NCBI GenBank assembly: GCA_026261815.1
Contig: JAMPIT010000493.1
Location: forward strand, 3,923,501-3,987,500
DNA from: Monarcha castaneiventris obscurior
Lineage: Eukaryota > Chordata > Aves > Passeriformes > Monarchidae
Length of the DNA: 64,000 nt
Reading direction: 5' to 3'
The translations under genes and the position numbers were made by a program. Numbering within the stretch: position 1 is the first letter of the stretch; each line of letters begins with the position of its first letter. Positions 55,101 through 64,000 of this stretch are shown one piece after another. The notes under the pieces were generated by a model. That model did no database searches. It saw only the letters and a list, made by a program, of their open reading frames with translations, and was not told the DNA's origin.

Positions 55101-55820
55101 ACTATTAATTGAATTTATCCAAATCTTGTCAAGATTACATTTTTGTGCAATGACCTTCGCCACCATAAAGGCAATCAGTAGAAATAGGAATTTGGGGGCT
55201 GTCTGGGTCTATCCAGCAATTCGCTGCCGAGCCCTGACCAGGCAAAGCAAAACCCCTCTCTGCCTCAGTTTCCCCCCCTGCTAATCAGGCTCAGTTCTCT
55301 TTCCTGTGGCATTTTGGGTGGCCAACGCCCTGAACACCTTGTCCTCGGAGAGAAGTGACTGTCACGTCCCCGCCAGCAGGTGCCACTTCCTCATGCCTGC
55401 GGTGGTGCAAGCTCCCGTTGCTGAACAACAGAGCGATGCCGTTGTTGGAGCTCCGCAGCCTCCACACCCCGAACGTGCCGGGCTCCGCTCCGAGCCGCTC
55501 TCTTGGGCTTCGGAGCGCTGGAAGCAGTTTTGTTTAGCAAATACACTAAAAGGGACTCGTTAACTCTGTTATTACCACACCGACCCCCAAGTGAGCCCCG
55601 CACTGAGGATGCAGTCCTCCGTCAGGCACATCGGCTGAATTTTCCACCTTCTGTGCCCGTGCTGACAGTGAAAAATCCCTTCTCCGGCGGGGGAAGGAGA
55701 GGCTTTTCCTGCCTGCAGTGCCCCCCGGAGGGGAAGCAGAGGTGGCTGAGCATTGCTGCGGCCTGAGCGCGGCATCCGCGGCATCGGCGGCGCGTCCCGG
55801 GCCCGCGGGCGGGAGCGGCG
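49111..55820. other. Intergenic between FOXJ1 and EXOC7, no gene seen
   Basis: There is no recognisable coding exon or RNA gene. A GC- and CpG-rich patch at about 50330-50640 is the only promoter-like part. The rest is mixed unique sequence with short open frames on both strands. Confidence 0.55.
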
Positions 55821-55822
55821 GC

Positions 55823-56093
55823 GGGAAGGGAAGGGAAGGGAAGGGAAGGGAAGGGAAGGGAAGGGAAGGGAAGGGAAGGGAAGGGAAGGGAAGGGAAGGG
55901 AAGGGAAGGGAAGGGAAGGGAAGGGAAAAGGGAAGGGAAGGGAAGGGAAGGGAAGGGAAGGGAAGGGAAGGGAAGGGAAGGGAAGGGAAGAAGGAAGGGA
56001 AGGGAAAGGGAAGGGAAGGGAAGGGAAGGGAAGGGAAGGGAAGGGAGGAAGGGAAGGGAAGGGAAGGGAAGGGAAGGGAAGGGAAGGGAAGGG
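55823..56093 (+). repeat. (AAGGG)n pentanucleotide tract, 271 bp
   Basis: About 54 units of AAGGG (equivalently GGGAA) with four short interruptions near 55926, 55990, 56005 and 56046. It begins directly at the edge of a short CpG-rich patch (55755-55822). It is purine-only on this strand. Open frames through it (for example 55546-56195 minus) are repeat artefacts. Confidence 0.97.
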
Positions 56094-57287
56094 ACTGGGA
56101 TTGCCCCCGCTGCTGGAGCAACAGCCAGCCCTGACCCGGCGGGATTGCAGCCCGGACAGCCGCCTGTGCTGTGCCTTACTGTAACACGCGCTCAAACTGC
56201 AGCATTTCTACCCTTTCTTTTTCATTTTACCCCAAATAACTCCTTGGAGTCTTTGCATTCGACCAGCATTCTTCTTTTTTTTCTTTTTTCCTGCTGCTTT
56301 CTCTTGGCTGTGGTGCTGCACCTCACGTTTGCACGGGGTCCAGCAGTTTTCACACAATGCTGTACATTTATTTCTGTACATTTATTCACTCCTTATCGCC
56401 CCACACAGCTGGCATGTGGGGTGGGTGTATCTGTCCCACTTTGCTCCGAGGGACTGTCACTCCATAAAGGGTGAGGGAACCTTTTTGGTAGGTTTTCAAG
56501 AAATAAACAGCATAATTGGGGGAAACACACACAGCTGCTCCCCAAAGGAGGTTCATTTTGGCTCTGGCTGCACTTTGAATGAAGGGATGAGTGCTGGAAG
56601 AAAGAGCATGGAACGCTGTAAAGAAAGAGATGGATCTGCTGTTCAGGGAGAGAAATCTTTCCTGATCACACCAGCCCAGTGTGGGGAAATTCAAAAGGTG
56701 CTGGGCGCTGAGCCTGGGCAGGGATCTTCTCCCTTTTACCCTCAAGATGCCCTTTACCAGGTGTCCCCACAAAACACAGGCAGGCAGTGCTGGCCACAGA
56801 AGAAAAACAGAGCCAGAGCTGGGGCACATCCGTGAGCAGCAGGACAGGGAGGGTTGTGAAATCCGTTGTTGAATTAAAAAAAGAGCTTGTCTCTGGAGCT
56901 GGGGGTGTTTTGGCAAGGGGAAGGCAGATGGGCACACAGCAGTCGTGGCAGGACCCTTGGAGCAGAACAGGACAGCAGGAGCTGGGGCTGGAGAACCTGT
57001 GGGTGCTGGAGACGCAGCTCCCTGCTCTGGGCTCGCTGTGGTTCAGGGGGATGCAGAGCCCCCAGTGTGTGATACCCCTGGCCATCCCCACCTGGGCTGC
57101 GGGAGGGAGCGGGGCAGCTCCCCTGTGGGATAAACTTTCTTCCCTGGGGATGACTTTTCTCCCTAGGAAGTGGATGCAGGACAGGGGTGGGTTGACATAA
57201 TTCACACTCAAATGTCTGTAATTTCACTTCCCTGGGCCCAAAGCCCTGGACTCTCCCTCCACATCTGTTGTGCACAAAAATCGGATT

Positions 57288-57900
57288 TGTTACCCCCAGT
57301 GCAATAAGCCAATTATGACACACTCGAGAGAGACATTGGTTATTTATTTCAGAGCTGCTCAAGCCTCTGTGGTCACTGGGATTCCACAAATCAAGCCACG
57401 ACAACTATAAAAACCTTTTACTATTTACACATTTTAGCAAACAAAGGAATTTGTGTTAATTGGCTACGAGTTACATAGTTCTCTTATTAATTATTATTCT
57501 ATCTTCTACTGGGAAATTATTCTCCTGCTTACTATGCTGATTAGTCCACGTGCTCAGTCTTTCTCTTCTTTTGGGTTGGTGGGCTTCCTGGATCTGCCCC
57601 TGACAGAATTACCTTTTACCCAGTCAGAGCTGATTCAGCCCAATTACTGAGCTGGCTTTATAAACTTCTTCCTTATCAAGGGGGTTCTGCCAAACGTCCT
57701 CGTGGCCCATAAATTGTGCATTCTTTCTGCTCACTATCAGTAGTACATCCTTCTTCCAAAGCTTTGTTAACCTACCCCTAAGTCTGAGATAACTGGAAAA
57801 TGTCAAACCCTAAACCCTGACAAGGCAATTCTACCAACAAGCAATTGGTTTTTCTAACACCTGGACATCACTTAGAACTTGTTGGCTGTTACCTCTTTCA
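57288..57900 (-). mobile_element. Solo LTR of an endogenous retrovirus with 6-bp target-site duplication
   Basis: The 613-bp element runs TG...CA and is flanked by identical CGGATT at 57282-57287 and 57901-57906. On the minus strand it starts TGAAAGAGGTAACA and ends GGGGGTAACA. A TATAAA (plus 57657-57662) precedes an AATAAA (plus 57343-57348) by ~310 bp, followed by a GTGTGTC stretch, as expected for U3-R-U5. No internal retroviral sequence adjoins it. A 6-bp duplication is typical of class II (alpha/beta-like) elements; the family is not identified. Confidence 0.85.
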
Positions 57901-57959
57901 CGGATTAAATCTCCTTTATTGTTGATTAGGCTTGAAAATACAGAAAGATCAAACATCAA

Positions 57960-58257
57960 AGAACATCCTTTCTTAAGAAAATTTTACGCAACAGTGCCAC
58001 GCTCAGGACGAGAGAACATAGTTTCAAGCTGTGCCAGCGGAGGTTTAGGTTGGAGATTAAGAGGAATTTCTTCACAAAAAGTGTGATTAGACAGTGGAAT
58101 GGGCTGCCCAGGGAGGTGGTGGAGTCACCGCCCCTGGAGATGTTGAAGACTGGACGTGGCACTGGGTGCATTGGTCTGCTTGACAAGGTGGTGTTGGGGC
58201 ACAGGCTGGGCTCGGAGATCTCAGACTCCAAAATAATTCACCCTGTGGTTCTGTGAC
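57960..58257 (+). mobile_element. CR1-like LINE 3' fragment directly upstream of EXOC7
   Basis: The plus strand encodes the CR1 ORF2 C-terminal motif [17 protein letters not shown] followed by [16 protein letters not shown] (58045-58140). It ends CCTGTGGTTCTGTGA, like CR1 3' ends. It is 5'-truncated and frame-damaged upstream. Its 3' end is 17 bp from the first YY1 motif of the EXOC7 promoter. Confidence 0.85.
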
Positions 58258-58264
58258 CCATCAC

Positions 58265-58500
58265 GCCACTCCCAAGATGGCGGCGCAGCCCTCCCGCCAC
58301 TCCCAACATGGCCGCTCGCAGGGCAGTGCGCACGCGCCGTCACCCCTGCCAGCCCTCGGGCCCTCCTTGAACGGCGCCACTCTCAAGATGGCGGCGGCGC
58401 TCTCTGCGCATGCGCGGTGCGGCGCGCCGCGCCCATCATGGCGGCGCGGCAGTGACGGGCCGGGCGCGGTGGGAGCGAGGGGTGCAGCGGCTCCGGCGCG
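58265..58500 (+). promoter_or_regulatory. EXOC7: EXOC7 promoter: repeated YY1 motifs and an NRF1 site
   Basis: AAGATGGCGGC occurs at 58274-58284 and 58385-58395, with weaker forms AACATGGCCGC (58305-58315) and ATCATGGCGGC (58435-58445). Three of them share the preceding GCCACTC.CAA context, suggesting local duplication. TGCGCATGCGC at 58405-58415 is an NRF1 consensus. This is a typical TATA-less housekeeping promoter. YY1 motifs of this form are often found near the TSS. Confidence 0.75.
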
Positions 58501-61500
58501 ATGATCCCGAGCGAGGAGGTGTCGGCCCGCAGGAGGGAGATCGAGGACAAGCTCAAGCAGGTGGGACTGGGCTTGGGGCTCGCTGCGGGCACGGCCGGGG
58601 GCTGGGGCTGGGGCTGGGGCTGGGCCCGCAGCCCCCGGCGTTGCCGGGGAGACGAGGCTGGGTCTGGAGGTCCCCGCCGGGCCTGGGGGCGTCCCGGGAC
58701 CCCTCATGGGCCTCGTCACTCCCCTCCTGGCTTGGCAGCGCCCGCAGCTCCCCTTCAAGGCCTGGTTTGCGGGGTCGGGGCATCTCCCCACTTTGGGCCT
58801 GGGCTTCCCCTCTTCGTTCTGGGAGCATCAGCGGGCTCTCCGTCAGGTTCCTGGGTGCAGCCTGTGAGGCCAGCCCCGACAGGCTGCTATTCCCGCTCTA
58901 CCTGTGCGCTTTGGGGACTTAAAACCAGCCCTTGGTGGCTGCTTTGCACTGGCCACTTGAGTTCCCGGGGGATTTGGACGGTGCCAGTGCAGCACCTGTG
59001 TTGTGCTGCGGCAGAAATGTGTGTTCTGAGCCGCTGTGCCTCAGTGGGAAAGGTGTTAATTTTATATTGAGGCTCGTGGCATTGAAGGGAAGCGAGTCAT
59101 CCATAAACCCCTCACTCATTACATGGTGTGGCCCCACCTTGGGTTACTTGCCCTGATGTCTGTTAAGGGGTGGTAATGTTAAAATGTGGCTGCAGCATCA
59201 GCATCAGACCAAGCAGGGTTTGCAGCACTGTTTACAAGATTGGTAAAAACCTATGTGTAATGTTTAGTGACTTAAACCTTAGCGTTCAGGATTTCAGAGT
59301 GTTCTTTCATCTTACTGACAGGAAGAAGAAACTCTGTCCTTTATCAAAGAGAGCCTTGAGAAGAGTGACCAGCTCACCAAGAACATGGTAAGGAGGTCCT
59401 AATGTTGGGCCTGGCTTTACTTTTTCTTAGGTTTTTAGGTTTATTAGTTTTCAAGGCTGTTGTTGTGCCCATCTAAGGTGTGTGGAGCAATGAACCACTG
59501 GGGGCTTCAGTGACTGGGCAAAGGAGAAACCTGAGAAATGCTTCAATCCTGAGCTTCTCTCCTGCTCTGCTGAGGGCTCAGATGAGTTGTTGGCCTCATC
59601 TCTGCTACAGTCAGTCCTCTCTCTTGGGGAAAAGGTATTAATAGACCTCAGATTAGTTTGTGCAACAGCATCGTGTTGTTGCTTCATAAATTCAGGTTTT
59701 GTTTGGAGTGTTATTTTGCAAGTGTTCTGTGTAAAGGTAAAAAGTAATTATTGTGCTGTAATTGCTCATAAGCCCTCAGTTTAGGTACTATGTCCAGTTT
59801 TGGGCTCAGTGCTTTAAAAAAGTCATAGAGGCACCACCAGAGAAGTGTGGAAGATATGACACAGGAGTGAATCTGGTAGGAATTACCTTTTGGCCTAGAA
59901 AAGATGACACTGAGGCACCCTTTTATGAGCTTGCTGTGGTTTTCCACCTGTCAGAAGCAATATCACAGTCCTCTTTGACACCAAATGTCTGGGGTGGAAA
60001 AGGTTTTCACTAGACTGGTCCTTGTGCAGCTCCTGTTTGGGTCTCAGTGGTGTGGAGCAAAGGGGCTGCTGGTTTGTGCTTTTGTTGCTCTTTTTATATG
60101 GGGCACCTCCACGCAGTTCCTGTGGGTTTATTTTCTGCTGGCAAATAACATTTTGCATGTCTTTTATACTGTCTTGGAACATTATCTTCCCTTTTACAAG
60201 TGTTTAATTTGGGATTGGCCCATCCCTGTATAGCAGGTGATCTGTTTTGTGATTGTTAATAAAAATCAGGACTTAGAGGGATGGAAGCAGCTGCTGGGGA
60301 CCCATGGCAAGTTAGTAGCAGAGCCCAGAAATAAAAGCTGGGCCTTGAAGATGATCCCAGGCTTCCCTGCTCTAACTCCTACCCCACTGCATGGATCCCA
60401 AGGAAGGAAGCCCTCAGCTGCTGGTTTCTCTCTTGGTGTGCAGGTTTCAATCCTCTCCTCCTTTGAGAGCCGTTTGATGAAGCTGGAGAACTCCATCATC
60501 CCTGTCCATAAACAGACAGAGAACCTGCAGCGCCTGCAGGAGAATGTGGAGAAGACCCTGTCCTGCTTGGATCATGTCATCAGCTACTACCATGTGGCCA
60601 AGGACACAGAGAAGATCATCAAGGAAGGGTGAGTTGAGCAGACAGATCTTGCTGGGAGCTTCATCCTGTCGGATTTTTGAGGTAGAGGTAGGGGAGCTGA
60701 CTCCACACACCCATGGTGTGCTTAGTACCCTTCCCACACTCTTTCCTCACCCCCAGTCCACACTGACTTGGCCTTCAGCCATTTCCAGAGGGCAAAGACA
60801 GCTCAGACTCTGCATTGGGATCTCTTCCAGATCTTGCAGAGGTGATGCCATAGCAATCTCCATGAGCACTGGTGGCATCCCTGTTTTCCCTGCCCACTGA
60901 GATTGTCACTGCATCCAGGATGAACCAGAGCTGTTCTGGAGCCTCCTCTGGGAGGGTGTTGGGTGGCTCTTCTCTGGGGTGGGATGTGCAGTTCCCTCTG
61001 CCTTCCCATCAGGGCCTGACTGGGAGAGGAAAGCAAGGCTGAGAGTTGTGTGCTGCTGCGTCATCAGTACTTCTGCACTTGCTGTGTGGATTGGGTATTC
61101 TGCTGTGGCACTGAGTGCAGGCAGAAGGGAATTCCATGATGTCCTCCTAGATGACGGAAAGGGGATTGAAATTTTCCTTGTTATTTTTATCCTGAGTCTG
61201 GTCTGGTGCTTTCATGGTTATTTCCTTTGTTTACTTCTTGGGACACTACTTTTTATTTCTGGCTTTATTTTTAGCCCCACAGGGAGGTTGGAGGAATACT
61301 TGAATTGCATGGACAAAATCCAGAAGGCAGTGGAATACTTCCAGGACAACAACCCAGACAGCCCAGAGCTGAACCGTGTGGTAGGTCGTGGACCTGGCAC
61401 CTGGCATGGATGAGAGAGCGACAGACACAGCCCTGCTGCTTGTCCCTGCTGGGAGGGGCTGTGGGTTTGCTGCCTGGGGAAGGTGGTGTTTGGGCACAGC

Positions 61501-63336
61501 TGAAGGAATGATTGCTTTGGCTTCTGTTTAAGCCTGTACTGGGCAGCATTTCTGCTCCTGGCATTTTGCTCTCTCTGTGTTGTGCCAGGAGGACTCTGAA
61601 AGCAGCTCTTGCACCTGTGGAGGAGTTGACTGAACCTCCTCCTGAGCAGCTCTTGTCAGTCCTTCAGCTGCTTGAGCAGAATGGGTGATCTCTTTAAATC
61701 CCACTTGAAGACTGAACAACTCTCAAGCAATTTTTTAACTTAATTCACTTTAAAAGTCTCTCAGATACAGGCGTGGTTGGAGTTTGAAGCCTGCAGTACT
61801 TGACAGTGGTTAGGAAGGATGTTCTTATGCAAAATTACTCATGAGTGACTGATTACAGAAGTCCTGTTGTGCTTCTGTCCTGCTGTTTTGTGCCAGAAAT
61901 CCCTCTTTGAGCGGGGCAAGGAATCCCTGGAGTCGGAGTTCCGCAGCTTGATGACACGGCACACCAAGCCAGTGCCCCCCATCCTCATCCTGGACCTGAT
62001 CAGCGGGGATGAGGAGATGGACACGCAGGAGGAGATGACCCTGGAGCACCTCCCGGAGAGTGTCCTGCACGACATCATCCGCATTTCGGGCTGGCTGGTG
62101 GAGAACGGCCGGAATCAAGGTGGGTGGTGCTGCCTGTTGCTCCCTTGTGGGCATCTGGCAGCACTGGCAGGATGAGTGATGCCTTAGTGGCACCTTTTAG
62201 GTGAATAGTTCAGTCTTTCCATCACCTGAAGATCCTGCTGATTTTTTGTAGTGAGACTGAAGCAATGGTTTGTCAGTTGAGCAGAATGAGCTGTGTAAAT
62301 AAAGCACAAATTATGGTAATGCAAAGTCTGTCCTGTAGCAAAAATCCACTGCACTTGCACCTGTAATGCCTTCAGATGAAGCTGCAGCTATCCAGTGCTC
62401 AGGTTTTATAAATGTGCAAGGCTTATTCCCATTTGGGAAATATTTATGACGAGAACTCTTTGTATGAAATGTGACCAGGGGCGGGGGGAAAGCAGCACAG
62501 ATTTTCTTCACTCTATACATGTCTCTCCTTTCCTGTTCTGCAGCATCAAGAGCTGCCTAGAGCTTTGTAGTCCTTCATTAACTTTTCCTTTGGGATTGAA
62601 TGACTTTCTAGACTTGTACGGGAAATGTGAACTTTCACGTTCATGCAGCTCCAAGAATCACCCCCCCACCTCAATGATTTACTCCTGAGGGGGGGATTAC
62701 TGTGCTTACCAAGTATGAAGAATGTCCTTAAAAGCTTCTTAAGAATTTTTCCATGATCAAAGGCAACTCATGCATATAGGGCATATTTTATTAGTCAGTT
62801 TGTATTCTGCTTTCAAATGACGAGTACCTCATTAAATTCCTGAGTGCCCCGAATCCTGAAAAGTGTGTAAAGTCTCTCATGCTGGAAACTGAGCACTTGA
62901 ATTGACAATTGCTTGCACAAATATCTCCTGTGAGTTCCACCACTTGGTAGTGGTGGAATTCATGTTGTGTGTGGTGGGAGGGCTGGAATGAAGATTGCAG
63001 GGGAAGAGAGAAGTTTTTGAAGAAAATAGGAGAGGCTCTGGGAGGGAAGGATGCTGACTTGGGGTCCCACACCAATGCTTGTAAGTCCCTGTAGGGGCAC
63101 ATAGTGTTTGCCTGACCATATAGTGTTCCCTGTTTGCTTATAATCTTATTTTTACCTTGTCTCCTCAGATTTCATGACGGTTTACTTCCAAATCCGCTCT
63201 GTGCAGCTCGACCGCTCCATCAAGGGGCTGAAGGACCATTTCCGTAAGAACAGCTCTTCCTCTGGGGTGCCATATTCCCCTGCCATTCAGAACAAAAGGA
63301 AGGACACCCCCACCAAAAAGCCAATCAAGAGACCAG
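58501..63336 (+). CDS. EXOC7: EXOC7 (Exo70), exocyst subunit, N-terminal part (gene continues beyond window)
   Basis: Coding exons are 58501-58560, 59322-59387, 60444-60628, 61275-61380, 61897-62119 and 63169-63336, all in phase with AG/GT; they encode about 269 residues of a ~650-735 aa family. The start MIPSEEVSARRREIEDKLKQ and the long helical segment EEETLSFIKESLEKSDQLTK through QRLQENVEKTLSCLDHVISY form the N-terminal coiled-coil that packs into the exocyst. EYFQDNNPDSPEL and LILDLISGDEEMDTQEE follow. The last exon ends KRKDTPTKKPIKRPG, where mammalian EXOC7 is alternatively spliced. The membrane-binding C-terminal domain is not in the window. EXOC7 tethers secretory vesicles to the plasma membrane. 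From 63337 to 64000 only intron is seen. Confidence 0.95.
59772..59875 (+). mobile_element. Possible CR1 scrap in EXOC7 intron 2
   Basis: The stretch ending GTCCAGTTTTGGGCTCAGTG resembles the CR1 ORF2 segment that encodes the CVQFWAP-type motif. It is short and heavily diverged. Confidence 0.35.
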
Positions 63337-64000
63337 GTGAGTCGCTGAGGAGGGATCACGGCCCTGGGTATTGAACAAATCTTCAGACCCTCTCTCACTG
63401 CTGAGGTATCTGTGTCTAAAATGTGCTTTTAGGATGCTTAGGTGAGATTTTGGAGGTAAGCACTTCTCTGCTCTGGATTCAGCACTGGGATTACAGACAC
63501 TCTGTGTGTCAAGGCATCAGGTCTGTTCTCTGGGTGCTGTAAAAGGAGCAGAGAGGCCCTGTGTAAAGGGAGAGGAAGGGCCTTAACAAAGGAGATGAGT
63601 AAAAAGAGCCCTGAGGGGGCTGTAAAAGGATTTGATCTGAGAACACCTGTCCTCAGCCTTGGCATATGGCATATAGTCTGTGCCACAGCAAATAGAAAGC
63701 TCACATCTGATAAAAACATCACTTCAGTCATTAGCTATGAATAAATTATTACTGTGCTAGAAAGCAAGAAGTCACCAGGAGTTGAGATGGGGATTAGACA
63801 GGTGCCTACAAAAATGAGATACAACATTGTCTGAATTTTAGGAAGTCTCTTAAAGCTTTTGCCTCAGCCTGTCTCGGGAAGAGCTATGAATGTGGCTGGT
63901 GGGTTATTCCTCCTCTCCTCACAATGCAGTTTTGCAGCATTTGGTGCTGCTGGTGAGGTTGGTCACTCTGGAGTTCGGGACTGTAGGGCTGGAGTTCCTG

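Noticed and set aside
55546..56195. Long Ser/Leu/Phe/Pro or Lys/Gly/Arg/Glu open frames on both strands
   Set aside because: They are produced by the (AAGGG)n tract, which lacks stop codons in every frame.

Overview
The window is avian nuclear DNA. The evidence is split genes with GT-AG introns, 5'-truncated CR1 LINE fragments, an endogenous retroviral env remnant, a solo LTR with a target-site duplication, CpG-rich promoters and many GC-rich minisatellites. The gene order QRICH2(+) – UBALD2(-) – RNF157(+) – FOXJ1(+) – EXOC7(+) matches the human 17q25.1 block in inverted orientation. In chicken this block lies on microchromosome 18 (established knowledge). The species cannot be read from the window.

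Layout. 0-4.4 kb: the 3' end of a QRICH2-like sperm-flagellum gene, with an intronic CR1 and a repetitive upstream exon; its poly(A) signal is at 4381. 4.4-6.4 kb: no gene seen. 6.4-11.3 kb: UBALD2 on the minus strand (three coding exons, 167 aa), with a (GGGGCC)11 repeat just 5' of its ATG and a CCAAT/CRE promoter. 11.8-15.4 kb: intergenic, one CR1 scrap. 15.6-38.7 kb: RNF157, a RING E3 ligase in 19 coding exons (685 aa by the preferred model). Its introns carry two minisatellites, an A/G octamer repeat and an antisense retroviral env remnant. Two different last exons fit the splice phase. The 3'UTR probably reaches the AATAAA at 41073. 42.3-49.1 kb: FOXJ1 (two coding exons, 432 aa), with an RFX X-box/CCAAT/forkhead-site promoter placed right next to a CR1. 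49.1-57.3 kb: no gene seen, but a small GC-rich island and a 271-bp (AAGGG)n tract. 57.3-58.3 kb: a solo LTR and a CR1 stacked upstream of the EXOC7 promoter (YY1 and NRF1 motifs). 58.5-63.3 kb: the first six coding exons of EXOC7; the rest runs off the window.

The genes are not a functional operon. QRICH2 (sperm flagellum) and FOXJ1 (master regulator of motile cilia) share ciliary biology. RNF157 (neuronal E3 ligase), UBALD2 (poorly characterised UBA-like protein) and EXOC7 (exocyst subunit) are ordinary neighbours. All exon models come from reading splice sites, phases and protein similarity by eye. No alignment, transcript or database search was run.
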